A stretch of DNA of 64,000 nucleotides from assembly GCA_027482225.1 (NCBI GenBank), contig JAIXWD010000005.1, positions 128,957-192,956 on the forward strand. The letters are read 5' to 3'. This document shows positions 17,417-28,960 of this stretch, piece after piece; within the stretch, counting starts at the first letter, position 1, and every line of letters begins with the position of its first letter. The DNA is from Bacteroidota bacterium. Its GTDB lineage: Bacteria > Bacteroidota > Bacteroidia > UKL13-3. Both the position numbers and the translations under genes were made by a program. The notes beneath the pieces were generated by a model. That model had not been told where the DNA came from and did no database searches. It worked only from the letters and a program-made list of their open reading frames with translations.

Positions 17417-20400
17417 CTATTTTAAGGTACGTTTTACCTCCACAATTTCATATGCTTCTATCATATCTCCCACTCTAATATCATTAAAATTATTAAAGTT
17501 CAATCCGCACTCGTAACCATAAGCTACTTCTTTCATATCGTCTTTAAATCGTTTTAATGAAGCCAACTCACCTGTATGAATTACTACACCATCGCGTATG
17601 ATTCGTACTTTAGAGTTACGGAATATTTTACCCTCGGTAACATAGCATCCTGCAACTGTACCCACTTTAGTAATTTTAAATACTTCACGTATTTCCACAT
17701 TACCAGTAATTTTTTCCTCTTCTTTAGGAGCCAACATGCCTTCCATTGCATCTTTAATTTGTGCAATAGCATCATAAATAATACTGTATAAACGAATATC
17801 AATTGCTTCAACTTCGGCTAACTTACGTGCTTGTGGAGAAGGGCGAACCTGGAATCCGATTACGATTGCATCTGAAGCAGAAGCTAACAATACATCGCTC
17901 TCTGAAATTTGACCAACTCCTTTATAAATTACATTAATTGCAACTTCCTCGGTTGATAATTTAATTAACGAATCACTTAACGCTTCTACTGAACCATCAA
18001 CGTCACCTTTAACAATAACTTTAAGTTCTTTAAAGTTACCAATAGCCAATCGTCTACCAATTTCATCAAGGGTAATGTGTTTTTGTGTGCGTATACCTTG
18101 TTCGCGTTGTAGTTGCGATCGTTTATTACTAATTTCTTTTGCTTCTTGTTCTGATTTGGTTACCAAAAACTTATCACCAGCTTGTGGTGCACCATCAAAA
18201 CCTAATAATACAACAGGAGTTGAAGGACCTGCAATGGTCATTTTTTTACCACGCTCATCAAACATAGCCTTAACCTTACCACTATGTGTTCCAGCCAAAA
18301 TAGGATCACCTATTCTTAGCGTACCAGATTGTACCATTACAGTTGTTGTAATACCGCGGCCTTTATCTAAAGTTGCCTCAATTACACTACCCACTGCGCG
18401 TTTATCAGGATTGGCTTTAAGATTTAACATTTCAGATTCTAGCAATACTTTTTCAAGTAAAGAATCAATGTTTAAACCTTTTTTGGCTGAAATTTCTTGA
18501 CATTGATATTTACCTCCCCATTCTTCAACCAAAATATTCATTGCTGATAATTGTTCACGAATTTTATCAGCATTAGCACCATCACGGTCTATTTTGTTAA
18601 TTGCAAATACTATTGGTACGCCTGCTGCCAAGGAATGGCTAATTGCCTCTTTGGTTTGTGGCATTACACTATCATCAGCTGCAATAACAATAATTACGAT
18701 ATCTGTTATTTTGGCACCACGTGCACGCATTGCTGTAAAAGCCTCGTGACCCGGAGTATCTAAGAAAGTTACATGTTTACCGTTAGCTAAAGTAACCTCA
18801 TAAGCTCCAATATGCTGCGTAATACCACCTGCTTCACCAGCAATAACATTTGCTTTACGTATATAATCTAATAAAGATGTTTTACCATGATCTACGTGAC
18901 CCATTACTGTTACAATTGGTGGACGAGAAACCAAATCCTCTTCAGCATCCACTTCCTCTTCAATGGTTTCAATTAAATCAGTGGTTACAAATTCTACTTC
19001 AAAACCAAACTCCTCAGCTACAATTGCAATCGTTTCAGCATCTAAACGCTGATTTATACTTACCATTAATCCTAACGACATACATGCCGAGATGATATTG
19101 GTAATAGGTAAATCCATCATTTGAGCCAACTCGTTGGCCGTTACAAATTCTGTTACCTTGATTTTCTTCTGTCCTTCAAGCTCCATCGCCACCTCTTCAC
19201 GTCTATCGGCAGCAGCATCACGTTTTTGTTTACGGATTTTACTACGAACCTGGCCAATGTTTTGTTGGCCATTAATACGTGCTAAGGTTGCTTTTAATTT
19301 ATCTTGAATTTCCTTATCGGTGATTTCCGCCTTTTCAGTTGGTTGCCCAGTACGTGGTTGAAAGTTTCCTTTTCCGCCTTTGTTAAAAGGTGGGCGTGGT
19401 GCATTGGGATTAGTTCCTGCAGGACCACGGTTGTTATTGCCTTGATAACCACCCCCAGGGCGGTTTCCACCACCTTGGTTATTTCCACCAGGACCACGGT
19501 TATTGTTTCCTTGATAACCACCACGATTTTGAGGTGGAGGATTAGTTCCTTCAACCTTTTTAATATCTATGTTGTCGCTTCCGCCAACAAAGTTTTTTCT
19601 GCGTCTTTTCTTTTTGTTTGTGTCATCACTACTTGCAACAGGCTGAGGCTTTTTAGGCTGTTCAACTGGAAGTTGAATTTTTCCCATAACCTTCAAACCA
19701 GAAAGTTTTTCGTAGTTTGGTTCGGTTACTTGAGCCTCATCGTTTTCAACTGAGGGTGCAACAGCTATTGTTTCAACATTATCCTCAATTATCTTTATTT
19801 CGTGAACTATTTCAGGCGTAGATTCGATTGGTTTTATAACCTCTTCTTTTTTAGTTTCCGCAGTAACTGTTTTTGCCTTTGATTTCTTATCTTCTATCTT
19901 TTTTTGTGCTTTCGGAGATGCGATTTTCTGCGGTGGTGTTTGTTCACTTTTTTTCTTTTTCTTGGTGTTAAAGTCTTCTAGATTAATTTTACCTAAAACT
20001 TTTAATCCCCCTTTTTCTTCGCTTGTATCAGTTTCTTTAATTTCAGCAACTTCTTCCTTTTTAGATTCAATTGTAGGAACAGGCTTTACATCTTCTATTA
20101 ATGGTATTGAGTCTTCATTTTTAGGCTCAATTGGTTTTACTGAAGTAGTGGTTGGTGCTAACCCAGATTTAATTAAAATACCGTCATCATAATCTTCATC
20201 TTCAGTTAAAGATTCTTTCTTAACTGTGGGTTGAACAACTACTTCTTCTTTTTTAACTTTGGCTTTGATTAATGCTTTCGCATCATCTTTAACTTTTTTG
20301 TCCGACTGGAAAGCACCAAGTAACACTTGGTACATTTCACCAGTGATTTTGGTCGTAGGCTTATTTTCCACCATAAAACCTTTTTTGGCTAGGTGTTCAA

Positions 20401-20473
20401 CTAGGGTTTGTATCCCTACGTTAAGCTCTTTTACTACTGCGTTTAAACGGACAGATTCTTTGTTTTCGCTCAT
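17417..20473 (-). CDS. infB: Translation initiation factor IF-2
   Basis: 1018 residues. It brings initiator tRNA to the ribosome with GTP. Order: an N-terminal IF2_N-like helical module (1-55), a Lys/Glu-rich linker (60-300) in which [10 protein letters not shown] (155-164) recurs as [10 protein letters not shown] (259-268), a Gly/Asn/Arg-rich stretch (317-371) with [11 protein letters not shown] twice, a second IF2_N module (about 438-500), the G domain with GHVDHGKT (525-532), DTPGHEAF and NKID, then domains II-IV. Last gene of rimP-nusA-infB. The 121-base gap from nusA holds two inverted repeats. The long basic linker is usual for Bacteroidota. Confidence 0.98.
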   Translation of the reverse strand: MSENKESVRLNAVVKELNVGIQTLVEHLAKKGFMVENKPTTKITGEMYQVLLGAFQSDKKVKDDAKALIKAKVKKEEVVVQPTVKKESLTEDEDYDDGILIKSGLAPTTTSVKPIEPKNEDSIPLIEDVKPVPTIESKKEEVAEIKETDTSEEKGGLKVLGKINLEDFNTKKKKKSEQTPPQKIASPKAQKKIEDKKSKAKTVTAETKKEEVIKPIESTPEIVHEIKIIEDNVETIAVAPSVENDEAQVTEPNYEKLSGLKVMGKIQLPVEQPKKPQPVASSDDTNKKKRRRKNFVGGSDNIDIKKVEGTNPPPQNRGGYQGNNNRGPGGNNQGGGNRPGGGYQGNNNRGPAGTNPNAPRPPFNKGGKGNFQPRTGQPTEKAEITDKEIQDKLKATLARINGQQNIGQVRSKIRKQKRDAAADRREEVAMELEGQKKIKVTEFVTANELAQMMDLPITNIISACMSLGLMVSINQRLDAETIAIVAEEFGFEVEFVTTDLIETIEEEVDAEEDLVSRPPIVTVMGHVDHGKTSLLDYIRKANVIAGEAGGITQHIGAYEVTLANGKHVTFLDTPGHEAFTAMRARGAKITDIVIIVIAADDSVMPQTKEAISHSLAAGVPIVFAINKIDRDGANADKIREQLSAMNILVEEWGGKYQCQEISAKKGLNIDSLLEKVLLESEMLNLKANPDKRAVGSVIEATLDKGRGITTTVMVQSGTLRIGDPILAGTHSGKVKAMFDERGKKMTIAGPSTPVVLLGFDGAPQAGDKFLVTKSEQEAKEISNKRSQLQREQGIRTQKHITLDEIGRRLAIGNFKELKVIVKGDVDGSVEALSDSLIKLSTEEVAINVIYKGVGQISESDVLLASASDAIVIGFQVRPSPQARKLAEVEAIDIRLYSIIYDAIAQIKDAMEGMLAPKEEEKITGNVEIREVFKITKVGTVAGCYVTEGKIFRNSKVRIIRDGVVIHTGELASLKRFKDDMKEVAYGYECGLNFNNFNDIRVGDMIEAYEIVEVKRTLK

Positions 20474-20494
20474 CTAATGTTTTTAAAACTATAC

Positions 20495-20579
20495 TTTTGG
20501 CGATGACGGATGCGCCAAAAAGCGCCTCAAATATAAGGCTATTGCCTGCATAAACCAAACAATCGTTTAGCTTATGCAG
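20495..20579 (-). promoter_or_regulatory. Two hairpins between nusA and infB
   Basis: TTTTGGCG (20495-20502) pairs with CGCCAAAA (20513-20520), and CTGCATAA (20546-20553) pairs with TTATGCAG (20572-20579) with further inner pairing. Neither has a terminal T run on the minus strand, so mRNA processing or translational control is more likely than termination. Confidence 0.45.
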
Positions 20580-20594
20580 ATATTAATCAATATT

Positions 20595-21830
20595 CTATTC
20601 AAATTCTGATTGCAATATCCTGCGAACCTCATTTACTGTCTCTTCTTCTAACTCAGTTCTACGAACTAAATCTGCAACTGTTAAATTAAGTACGCTACGA
20701 GCGGTATCACAACCAATATTTTTAAACTCGTCTAAAATCCAACCATCAATTTCATCTGCAAATTCGTCTAAATCAATATCACCTTCATCTTCATCACTTT
20801 CACGATAAACATCAATCTCCATGCCTGCTAGTTTACCAGCAAGTTTAATGTTATGACCTCCTTTACCAATTGCTAATGAAACTTGATCAGGTTTTAAATA
20901 AACAGCTGCTCTGCGACTTTCTTCGTCTAATTTAATTGATGAAACTTTAGCAGGGCTTAATGCGCGTTGGATAAGCAATTGTAAATTTGATGTGAAGTTA
21001 ATTACGTCAATATTTTCGTTGCGTAACTCTCTTACAATACCGTGTATCCTCGATCCTTTCATACCTACGCATGCACCTACTGGATCAATTCTATCATCAA
21101 AGCTTTCAACTGCAACTTTGGCACGCTCACCTGGCTCACGAACTATTTTCTTTACTGCTATAATACCATCAATAATTTCAGGCACTTCCATCTCGAATAA
21201 ACGTTCTAAGAAAACTGGCGCTATACGACTAAGTAATATACGTGGAGAGCCATTGTACATTTCCACTTTTAACACAACTGCTTTTATTGCATCACCTTTT
21301 TTGTAATGATCTGCAGGAATCATTTCTGTTTTTGGCAATAGCAGTTCGTTACCCTCGTCATCCAAAATCATGATTTCTTTTTTCCAAATTTGGTATACCT
21401 CTCCGCTAATTACCTCTCCAACTCTATCCTTATATTTACGGTATAATTCGTCTTTTTCAAGTTCAAGAATTTTACCCATTAAGGTTTGACGAGCCGCCAA
21501 AATAGCTCTACGCCCAAAACTTTCCAGGGTTACTTCCTCCGTAACCTCTTCACCAACCTCAAAATCGGGCTCGATTTTACGTGCTTCAGCAAGTGATATT
21601 TCTTTACGGATATCTTCTACTTCACCATCATGAACAATTTCACGGTTATGCCAGATTTCCAAATCCCCGCTGCTATCGTTAACAATTACACTAAAAGACT
21701 CATCACTGTTGTACTTCTTACGAAGCATGCTACGAAATACGTCTTCTAATACGCGCTGCATTGTTGCGCGATCTATGTTTTTAAATTCTTTAAACTCACT
21801 AAATGAGTCAATTAAGCCAGAACTATGCAT
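20595..21830 (-). CDS. nusA: Transcription elongation/termination factor NusA
   Basis: 411 residues. Order: N-terminal RNA polymerase-binding domain (about 1-125), S1 domain (about 135-200, GEVISGEVYQIWKKEIMILDDEGNELLLPKTEMIP), KH1 and KH2 with GACVGMKGSRIHGIVREL and LAIGKGGHNIKLAGKL, an acidic linker (DEDEGDIDLDEFADEID), and one helix-hairpin-helix (LDEFKNIGCDTARSVLNLTVADLVRRTELEEE). It lacks the two C-terminal acidic repeats of the 495-residue E. coli protein. It starts 25 bases after rimP. In E. coli NusA acts back on its own operon leader; a hairpin in the rimP leader here could be the target. Confidence 0.98.
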   Translation of the reverse strand: MHSSGLIDSFSEFKEFKNIDRATMQRVLEDVFRSMLRKKYNSDESFSVIVNDSSGDLEIWHNREIVHDGEVEDIRKEISLAEARKIEPDFEVGEEVTEEVTLESFGRRAILAARQTLMGKILELEKDELYRKYKDRVGEVISGEVYQIWKKEIMILDDEGNELLLPKTEMIPADHYKKGDAIKAVVLKVEMYNGSPRILLSRIAPVFLERLFEMEVPEIIDGIIAVKKIVREPGERAKVAVESFDDRIDPVGACVGMKGSRIHGIVRELRNENIDVINFTSNLQLLIQRALSPAKVSSIKLDEESRRAAVYLKPDQVSLAIGKGGHNIKLAGKLAGMEIDVYRESDEDEGDIDLDEFADEIDGWILDEFKNIGCDTARSVLNLTVADLVRRTELEEETVNEVRRILQSEFE

Positions 21831-21855
21831 AGTATTTATATTTAATATTTGTTTA

Positions 21856-22320
21856 TTATTTAAATGATAAAATTACACTTGCTTCAACTATTTCAGCAAA
21901 TGAAATTGTTTGTTCAGGTGCATTAATGTAACCTTTTTTCTTGTCTTTCAATGCTATAGTTATAGCATCTTCGGTTGCAGCAACTAATTTACCTGTCACT
22001 TCTGTTTCTGCTAGTAATTTTACCAACAACTCTCTGCCAACATGTTTTGGATATTGACGAAATTTTAGCAATGGTCTATCCGCTCCTGGTGATGAAACTT
22101 CTAAATAGTAAGGCTCTTCCCCATAATTTTGCTCATCAAGTTTGTCTGATAAATGGCGAGACAATTTTTGACAAGCAGGTATATCAACACCTTGATCACC
22201 ATCGATTAATATACATATTTTGTCACTACCTATTTTGGTTTCTATATCAACCAAAAACAACTCTTGCGGCAAAAAAGCTTCTGTCCATTCTTTAATTTGC
22301 GATACAATCTCCATGTTCAT
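21856..22320 (-). CDS. rimP: Ribosome maturation factor RimP
   Basis: 154 residues. It acts in 30S subunit assembly. It shows the typical N-terminal alpha/beta domain (EELFLVDIETKIGSDKICILIDGDQGVDIPACQKLSRHLS, read in parts), the EVSSPGADRPL signature (YYLEVSSPGADRPLLKFRQY-like), and a C-terminal SH3-like domain ending in the EIVEASV strand. First gene of rimP-nusA-infB. Two Met codons lie at the start (22320 and 22314) and either could be used. A consensus promoter and a short leader with a terminator-like hairpin lie directly ahead. Confidence 0.96.
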   Translation of the reverse strand: MNMEIVSQIKEWTEAFLPQELFLVDIETKIGSDKICILIDGDQGVDIPACQKLSRHLSDKLDEQNYGEEPYYLEVSSPGADRPLLKFRQYPKHVGRELLVKLLAETEVTGKLVAATEDAITIALKDKKKGYINAPEQTISFAEIVEASVILSFK

Positions 22321-22328
22321 TATTAGGT

Positions 22329-22358
22329 AAAAAGAGAGGGGACTTTTGGGGTCCCCTC
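22329..22358 (-). promoter_or_regulatory. Attenuator-like hairpin in the rimP leader
   Basis: GAGGGGAC (minus strand, 22358 to 22351) pairs perfectly with GTCCCCTC (22343 to 22336) over a 7-base loop and is followed by TCTTTTT on the minus strand. The shape is that of an intrinsic terminator. It lies between the rimP promoter and the rimP start, about 9 bases before the ATG, where no upstream gene exists to terminate. Confidence 0.7.
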
Positions 22359-22384
22359 ATCAACTAATTTTCAATAAAGTATTG

Positions 22385-22415
22385 CAAATATAGGTTTGTT
22401 TTTTATATATGCAAA
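22385..22415 (-). promoter_or_regulatory. Promoter of rimP-nusA-infB
   Basis: Minus strand TTTG (22412-22415), 19 bases, TATATTTG (22385-22392): exact consensus. Expected start near 22379, giving a leader of about 59 bases that contains the hairpin. Confidence 0.85.
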
Positions 22416-22774
22416 CTTGCCCCTGATATATAACCAATTCCAACAGTGACATATTCAATAATAGCGAGGTATTATCCAAGGTAATTTAAAATGTATTTTA
22501 AAATTTCAATTTGATGGTTAGTGCCAATATTATAAATCCTGTTTAAAAACTATTTAACACAATTGCATAAATAGAATTTAAAACCAATTTTATGTAAAAG
22601 CCAAGCTAATAATATAATTTAAAGGCTTGATAAATTTATTGAATTACAGATTATTAACTGATGGCGTTAAATTAGTTTAATCATTAAAACATAAAATTAA
22701 AAACAAACAGATCAATTACAAGCTTGTTAAATTTAATTAATTTAAAGTTAATATTTAATCAAAACCAGACTAAA
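22416..22774. other. AT-rich intergenic region without a visible gene
   Basis: The remainder of the 518-base gap between rimP and the DUF2723 gene. It is very A/T-rich with many TAAATTT-like runs. No open frame, RNA fold or repeat that I can support was seen apart from the two promoters at its ends. Confidence 0.6.
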
Positions 22775-22805
22775 TTTGGTTAATTAGCCACAGCACATAT
22801 ATTTG
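22775..22805 (+). promoter_or_regulatory. Promoter of the DUF2723 gene
   Basis: TTTG (22775-22778), 19 bases, TATATTTG (22798-22805): exact consensus, 33 bases before the ATG. Confidence 0.85.
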
Positions 22806-22838
22806 CTAACCTATATATTAACCGAATTAACGTAAAGC

Positions 22839-25800
22839 ATGAATCGTTTTAACTTAGTAAATAACGTTTTAGGATGGATAACCTTCGTTATTGCACTGGT
22901 AACTTACACCTTGACATTAGAGCCAACCGTAAGCTTTTGGGATTGTGGTGAGTTCATCTCAGCATCTTTCAGATTACAAATTTGTCACCCACCAGGTGCA
23001 CCATTATTTTTAATATTAGGGCGTTTGTTCTCATTATTTGCTGGTGGCGATGTAACACAGGTTGCATTTTGGGTAAATATGGTATCAGCTACTACAAGTG
23101 CCTTGTGCGTTATGTTTACCTTCTGGACAATTACACATCTAGGTCGTAAGTTAATTATTAAGTCGGGTGATGCATTAAGTGTACAACAGATTTTGGCTAT
23201 AAGCGTATCAGGATTAGTTGGTGCTTTAGCATTAACTTGGAGTGATACATTTTGGTTTTCTGCCGTTGAAGCAGAAGTATACGCATCATCTAGTTTTTTT
23301 ACTACATTAACGTTTTGGTGTATTTTAAAATGGGAAAACAATGCCGATGAAAAAGGCAGTGAACGCTGGTTGGTATTAATTGCTTATTTAATAGGATTAG
23401 CTATTGGCGTCCATTTATTGAGTATACTAGTTATACCTTCAATTGTTTACGTTTATTATTTCCGTAAAAACAAATTTACTCGTGGCGGATTTATTAAAGC
23501 CACTATGGTAGCTTTAGGAGCAATTGCTATTGTTCAATTTGGTATTATTCCGGGCATGCCATCATTAGCAACTAAATTTGATTACATATTTGTAAACTCT
23601 TTTGGTACAAGTTTTAATACTGGCGCATTTTTTATGCTTTTTGTTATTGCAGGTACTTTGGCTGCTGCAATACACTTCACACAAACCGAAAGCAAAACCA
23701 GTTTTTACATTGCTGCTGCATTATATGCCATCATGGTATTGGCCACATTCTCTCTTAACCCATCCGCATCAGGTATTATTTTCTGGGGCGCGATAACCGC
23801 ATTGTTGTATTATTATGTTATTAAGAATAATGCTTCCAAAAGTGTAGTTAATGTTGCCATCTTAAGTGTAACATTTATTATTATAGGATACTCATCTTAT
23901 GCAATGGTGTTAATACGCAGTAATGCAAAACCACCTATAAACATGAATGCTCCTGACAATCCGTTTAGTTTACTATCTTACTTAAACCGTGAGCAGTATG
24001 GTGAAAACCCGTTGGTATACGGACAGTATTTTTATGCTAAGGTAATTGACGAGAAAAAAGGTGCAATGACCTATGCAAAAGGAGACGGAAAATACGAAGA
24101 ATCGGGCGAAAAAGTTGAGCGTATTTATGACCCTAAAGATTGTACTATTTTCCCGCGAATGTGGGCAGATAGACCCGATTATATTCAATCGTATCGCCAA
24201 TGGGAAAATATACCTGAAGGTAAAAAAGCAACCTTTGCCAAAAACATTGATTTCTTGCTAAGTTACCAAATGGGCTTTATGTACTGGCGTTATTTTGCTT
24301 GGAATTTTATTGGCAGACAAAACGATGATCAAGGATTTGGTGATATTACTAGAGGTAACTGGATTAGTGGTGTGACATTTTTAGATGCTATGCGCTTAGG
24401 TCCTCAAGACAATATTCCTGATACTATTAAAAATAATAAAGCACGAAATACTTATTATTTCTTACCACTGTTATTAGGTTTGATTGGTTTGATTTATCAT
24501 TTCAAAAAATCAAAAGAAGATGCAACTGTTGTATTAACCTTGTTCTTGTTTACAGGTGCATTTATTATTCTATACCTAAACTTCCCGGCTCACCAACCAC
24601 GTGAACGCGATTATGCTTATGTTGGTTCATACCAAACCTTTATCATTTGGATTGGACTAGGTGTATTGGCATTAATTGATTGGTTAAGTAAAAAAATGAA
24701 TGCTACTATGGCAACAGGTGTTGCTTCTATAGCAACTATAGCAGGTGTACCTGTATTGATGGCCTCACAAAACTGGGATGATCATGATCGTAGTAATCGT
24801 TTTGCAGCACTAGATTTTGCTTACGATTACCTAAACTCTTGTGCCCCAAATGCGGTGTTATTTACTAATGGAGACAATGATACTTACCCATTATGGTATG
24901 CTCAAAATGTTGAAGGCATTCGTAGTGATATTAGGGTAATTAACTTAAGTTTATTAAATACGGATTGGTATGCAGATGCTTTAAAAACTAAAATATATGA
25001 CTCAGAACCGATACCATTTAGTATGGCTCCAAGTCAATACAAACAAGGTGTAAGAGATTATGTAATCTTCTATCAAAACCCAGAAGTGGAAAGACAATTT
25101 GGTATCAACCAAACCGATTTCTATCCTTTAAGCAGTATCATTAAGTTTATGACTGATGATACTGATCCTATGGCTAAGCTAAAATCAAACAGCGGTATGG
25201 AGTTTAGCTACTATCCAACCAAAAAATTCTATATACCTATTGATAAACAACATGTATTAAAGCAAGGTACAGTGCAAGCCAAAGATGCGAATATTATTGT
25301 TGATACCATGAAATGGGAAATTGGAAATGGTACTTTAATGAAAGCGGATTTGGTAGTGCTTGATATATTAGCAACCACCAATTGGACACGCCCTATTTAT
25401 TTTGCCATTACTACTGGAAGTGATGTTTATTTAAACATGATGGATTATTTCCAATTAGAAGGTTTAACATACCGCATTGTACCTATTAAAAATACAGATC
25501 CAGTAGAAGGTGGAACATACGGACACATCAACACAGATATTTTATATACTAACCTGGTTGAGAAGTTTAAGTGGGGCAATATGGATAAAGAAGGTGTATA
25601 TTTAGATGAAACCACTTTACGCCAAACACGTAATTTCCGTAATTTATTTTACCGTTTAGCAATGAAACTAGTAGCAGAAGGTGATAATACCCGTGCCATT
25701 AAAGCCATTGATCGTTGCATAGAAGTAATGCCTAAAAACACGGTTCCTTACGACATATTCATCATTCGTTTATCAGAGGCTTACTATGCAGCAGGAGCTC

Positions 25801-26039
25801 CAGAAAAAGCCAATACATTAATAAACGGCATGGTTAATCAAGCTATTGAAAAATACCAATACTATAGCAGATTTAAAGGTAGTAAGGCAAAAGGTGTAAG
25901 TACTGAGTTAGAAGAAAATACCAATATATTGATGTATGCGCAACAAGTAGCTCAATTTAACAAACAAGATGCATTGTTAAAAGATATACAAGCAAAATCT
26001 CAAAAGGTATTAGGAGCACAAATGCCTCCAATGCAGTAA
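22839..26039 (+). CDS. DUF2723 multi-pass membrane glycosyltransferase-like protein (GT117)
   Basis: 1066 residues. It begins with a membrane helix and the family signature [27 protein letters not shown] (read in parts; DCGEF is the key acidic loop, as in protein O-mannosyltransferases of the GT-C fold). About 12 hydrophobic segments fill residues 15-660, with the second conserved block [19 protein letters not shown] soluble region follows (about 690-920, [14 protein letters not shown]), then TPR-like helices (about 930-1040). The family is annotated as GT117 and is widespread in Bacteroidota, where protein O-glycosylation of exported proteins is common. Glycan transfer outside the cytoplasm is inferred. 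It has its own promoter and a GC-rich terminator, so it is a single-gene unit. Confidence 0.9.
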   Translation: MNRFNLVNNVLGWITFVIALVTYTLTLEPTVSFWDCGEFISASFRLQICHPPGAPLFLILGRLFSLFAGGDVTQVAFWVNMVSATTSALCVMFTFWTITHLGRKLIIKSGDALSVQQILAISVSGLVGALALTWSDTFWFSAVEAEVYASSSFFTTLTFWCILKWENNADEKGSERWLVLIAYLIGLAIGVHLLSILVIPSIVYVYYFRKNKFTRGGFIKATMVALGAIAIVQFGIIPGMPSLATKFDYIFVNSFGTSFNTGAFFMLFVIAGTLAAAIHFTQTESKTSFYIAAALYAIMVLATFSLNPSASGIIFWGAITALLYYYVIKNNASKSVVNVAILSVTFIIIGYSSYAMVLIRSNAKPPINMNAPDNPFSLLSYLNREQYGENPLVYGQYFYAKVIDEKKGAMTYAKGDGKYEESGEKVERIYDPKDCTIFPRMWADRPDYIQSYRQWENIPEGKKATFAKNIDFLLSYQMGFMYWRYFAWNFIGRQNDDQGFGDITRGNWISGVTFLDAMRLGPQDNIPDTIKNNKARNTYYFLPLLLGLIGLIYHFKKSKEDATVVLTLFLFTGAFIILYLNFPAHQPRERDYAYVGSYQTFIIWIGLGVLALIDWLSKKMNATMATGVASIATIAGVPVLMASQNWDDHDRSNRFAALDFAYDYLNSCAPNAVLFTNGDNDTYPLWYAQNVEGIRSDIRVINLSLLNTDWYADALKTKIYDSEPIPFSMAPSQYKQGVRDYVIFYQNPEVERQFGINQTDFYPLSSIIKFMTDDTDPMAKLKSNSGMEFSYYPTKKFYIPIDKQHVLKQGTVQAKDANIIVDTMKWEIGNGTLMKADLVVLDILATTNWTRPIYFAITTGSDVYLNMMDYFQLEGLTYRIVPIKNTDPVEGGTYGHINTDILYTNLVEKFKWGNMDKEGVYLDETTLRQTRNFRNLFYRLAMKLVAEGDNTRAIKAIDRCIEVMPKNTVPYDIFIIRLSEAYYAAGAPEKANTLINGMVNQAIEKYQYYSRFKGSKAKGVSTELEENTNILMYAQQVAQFNKQDALLKDIQAKSQKVLGAQMPPMQ

Positions 26040-26060
26040 TTTATTCATTGACAGACTTAA

Positions 26061-26094
26061 GCAAGGCCGCCCTGTGGGCGGCCTTGCTGTTTTT
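26061..26094 (+). terminator. Strong terminator of the DUF2723 gene
   Basis: GCAAGGCCGCCC (26061-26072) pairs perfectly with GGGCGGCCTTGC (26076-26087), loop of 3, then a T run. Unusually GC-rich for this genome. Confidence 0.92.
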
Positions 26095-26133
26095 ACTGCA
26101 ATCAAATGTTTAGTTAAATTAAACACTCCCACT

Positions 26134-26141
26134 TATCTTTG
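26134..26141 (+). promoter_or_regulatory. -7 element of the prfC gene
   Basis: TATCTTTG matches TAnnTTTG and lies 25 bases before the RF3 start. No good TTTG box at the right distance, so the -33 part is weak. Confidence 0.5.
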
Positions 26142-26166
26142 TGGGCATTTTTATTCCTCTAATTAC

Positions 26167-27759
26167 ATGAGTACAGCAGCAGTTATCGCATTACAAAAAA
26201 GAAGAACGTTCGGTATTATTAGTCATCCCGATGCGGGTAAAACCACTTTAACTGAAAAGTTTTTACTGTTTGGCGGTGCCATTCAAACAGCAGGAGCAGT
26301 AAAAAGTAATAGAATAAAAAAGGCTGCCACTTCAGATTTTATGGAAATAGAAAAGCAACGTGGTATATCAGTTGCAACTTCTGTAATGGGTTTTGACTAC
26401 AAAGATTATAAGATTAACATTTTAGATACCCCAGGCCATAAAGACTTTGCCGAAGACACATACAGAACGTTAACAGCTGTAGATAGCGTAATATTGGTGG
26501 TAGATTGCGTAAAGGGTGTTGAGGACCAAACACGCAAATTAATGGAAGTTTGTAGAATGCGTAACACACCAGTTATTGTATTTATTAATAAATTAGATCG
26601 TGAGGGACAAGACCCATACGATTTATTAGAAGAGATTGAAAAAGAACTGAACATACATACCCGTCCACTTACATGGCCAATTGGTATTGGTAGCGATTTT
26701 AAGGGTGTATATAATTTATATGAAAAGAAACTCAATTTATTTCAACCTGATAAAACCAAAATATCAAAGGAGGTTATAAAAATTAATGACCTAAATAGCG
26801 AGGAGCTTGATGGAATTATTGGTAAAAGAAGTGCGGATAAATTGCGTGAAGATGCGGAGTTGATTGAAGGAGTATACGAGCCATTTAGTAGTGATTTGTA
26901 CTTAGATGGTTATTTGGCTCCCGTTTTTTTTGGAAGTGCCATTAATAACTTTGGTATACAAGAGTTACTAGATACATTTATACAAATAGCACCAGAACCG
27001 CGCAGCCGATTTACTGAAGACCGCGAGGTAAAACCGGAAGAAAAAACCTTCTCGGGCTTTATATTTAAAATACATGCAAATCTTGACCCAAACCACCGCG
27101 ATAGAATTGCTTTTTGCCGTATTGTATCTGGTAAATTTGAACGTAATAAATTTTATTACCATACGCGTTTAAATAAGAAGTTACGATTTAGTAACCCTAC
27201 CAGTTTTATGGCTAATGATAAAAGCGTTATTGACGAGGCATATCCGGGTGATGTGGTTGGTTTATATGACAACGGCAACTTTAAAATTGGCGATACATTA
27301 AGCGAAGGTGAAAATATTTCATTTAAAGGCATTCCAAGTTTTTCACCAGAAATTTTTAAAGTACTTGAGAACAAAGATCCACTTAAAACCAAGCAACTTG
27401 AAAAGGGTATTTTACAACTAACCGATGAAGGTGTAGCGCAGCTGTTTACACAGCAACCTGGGAATGTACGCATTATTGGTACAGTGGGTGAGTTACAGTT
27501 TGAAGTAATTCAATTCCGTTTATTACATGAATACGGTGCATCTTGTGCCTTTACTCCTTTAAGTTATCAAAAAGCATGTTGGTTTACCAGCGATGATAAA
27601 GCCGAACTAGATCGTTTTAATGTAATTAAGCGATACAATATTGCAACAGATAAAGATGGTAGGCCAGTATTTTTTGCAGAAAGTATGTGGAGTTTAAAAA
27701 TGACGCAAGATACTTTTCCAAAAATAAACTTCCATTTTACTTCTGAGTTTGATAAGTAG
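26167..27759 (+). CDS. prfC: Peptide chain release factor 3 (RF3)
   Basis: 530 residues from the ATG at 26167, the usual length. The frame runs further upstream, but that part overlaps the preceding terminator and -7 element. A translational GTPase that removes RF1/RF2 after termination. Visible: G1 SHPDAGKTT (19-27), the RGISVATSV switch, [14 protein letters not shown] (G3), NKLDREG (G4), domain II with GDTLSEGE, and the C-terminal [12 protein letters not shown]3 is patchy in bacteria and not essential, so its presence is informative. Confidence 0.97.
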   Translation: MSTAAVIALQKRRTFGIISHPDAGKTTLTEKFLLFGGAIQTAGAVKSNRIKKAATSDFMEIEKQRGISVATSVMGFDYKDYKINILDTPGHKDFAEDTYRTLTAVDSVILVVDCVKGVEDQTRKLMEVCRMRNTPVIVFINKLDREGQDPYDLLEEIEKELNIHTRPLTWPIGIGSDFKGVYNLYEKKLNLFQPDKTKISKEVIKINDLNSEELDGIIGKRSADKLREDAELIEGVYEPFSSDLYLDGYLAPVFFGSAINNFGIQELLDTFIQIAPEPRSRFTEDREVKPEEKTFSGFIFKIHANLDPNHRDRIAFCRIVSGKFERNKFYYHTRLNKKLRFSNPTSFMANDKSVIDEAYPGDVVGLYDNGNFKIGDTLSEGENISFKGIPSFSPEIFKVLENKDPLKTKQLEKGILQLTDEGVAQLFTQQPGNVRIIGTVGELQFEVIQFRLLHEYGASCAFTPLSYQKACWFTSDDKAELDRFNVIKRYNIATDKDGRPVFFAESMWSLKMTQDTFPKINFHFTSEFDK

Positions 27760-27781
27760 AACGACTTTATCTAGAAGTCAA

Positions 27782-28957
27782 TTATAAATAACTTAACCAC
27801 CACCTTTTATGGTGTATTTTATAACTGTAATAACGTTTGCATAACGGATATAAAATAACAACTACCAATATCCAAACTGCATAAACACCATATAAATTAA
27901 ATCCCAAAACATCGGGCCTAAACCAAAATGGGCGCTGTATAATATCAGCTACAGTATAACCTTGAGCGAAAAACAAAGGGACTACGAGTAAGTGTATTGC
28001 ATAAATGTGCACTATGTAAAAGAAAAATGGTACGCTACCAAATACTTTTAATTTATTAGTTATAATATTTTGTGTAGTTTCAAACCATGCTAGAAACAAT
28101 AATGCTGGACCAAGCATCAGCAAAATGTACATTAATGAAGGAGGGTATTTGCTTACATCTAAAAAAGATAAAATAGTATTTGTTGTATTATTTTGAATTA
28201 CAAAGGGAGTTGGATCACCATAACCATTAATTATGCGTAACACAAAAAATAAAACTAACATCCCAAAACCTGATATGAGTAAGATTTTTCTTCTTTGTAT
28301 TGAATTGTAATTGCGTTTAAAAATAAAGGCTAATCCAAAACCTAAGCACATAATACCAAACCATGGTAATACACCATAAACAGTAACAATGCTGTAGTTT
28401 TCGGTAACCTGAAAACGTTTAAAACCACTGGTATGAAAAATGTTATAAAGAAAGCTATCTTGAAATGATGCGGGTAAAAAATCTAACACATTGTGTAAAC
28501 CAATGATGGTAATACCTAACGCTAGTATTAAATTTTTATCTAACCTTACAACCAATGCTAGTAATACCATGCAGGCACCGATTGCCCATATTACTTGAAG
28601 TATAGACGCATTAAAATACGGATTGAACATCCATCCGAAATTTACAACAGTAAGTTCAATCAATATTAACCATGCTCCACGCTTTAATAAAAACAATTGC
28701 AGCTCTAGTGGAGATTTTTTACTGCCCGATAAGTATGCAGAAATACCTGCTAAAAAAATAAAAATGGGTGCACAAAAATGAGTTATCCATCGGGTAAAAT
28801 ACAAAGCAGGTGTAGTTGTATTTAAATCCATCGGGTCGTGAATAAAAGCATCATTATGAAAATAATCTCGCACATGATCAAGTGCCATAAGCACTATTAC
28901 TAGGCCACGTAGCACATCAATAGATAAAATCCTATCGGTTGGGTTTTCTGTTTTCAT
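27782..28957 (-). CDS. DUF1624 / HGSNAT-like membrane acyltransferase
   Basis: 391 residues with about 10 membrane segments. The N-terminus RILSIDVLRGLVIVLMALDHVRDYF carries the Asp, Arg and His pattern of the DUF1624 (heparan-alpha-glucosaminide N-acetyltransferase-like) family, with HFCAPIFIFLAGISAYL next. The family moves an acyl group across the membrane onto a sugar. The substrate is unknown. It lies 42 bases after the sucA stop behind a terminator, and converges on prfC with 22 bases between. Conserved alone in many Bacteroidota. Confidence 0.85.
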   Translation of the reverse strand: MKTENPTDRILSIDVLRGLVIVLMALDHVRDYFHNDAFIHDPMDLNTTTPALYFTRWITHFCAPIFIFLAGISAYLSGSKKSPLELQLFLLKRGAWLILIELTVVNFGWMFNPYFNASILQVIWAIGACMVLLALVVRLDKNLILALGITIIGLHNVLDFLPASFQDSFLYNIFHTSGFKRFQVTENYSIVTVYGVLPWFGIMCLGFGLAFIFKRNYNSIQRRKILLISGFGMLVLFFVLRIINGYGDPTPFVIQNNTTNTILSFLDVSKYPPSLMYILLMLGPALLFLAWFETTQNIITNKLKVFGSVPFFFYIVHIYAIHLLVVPLFFAQGYTVADIIQRPFWFRPDVLGFNLYGVYAVWILVVVILYPLCKRYYSYKIHHKRWWLSYL

Positions 28958-28960
28958 AAC

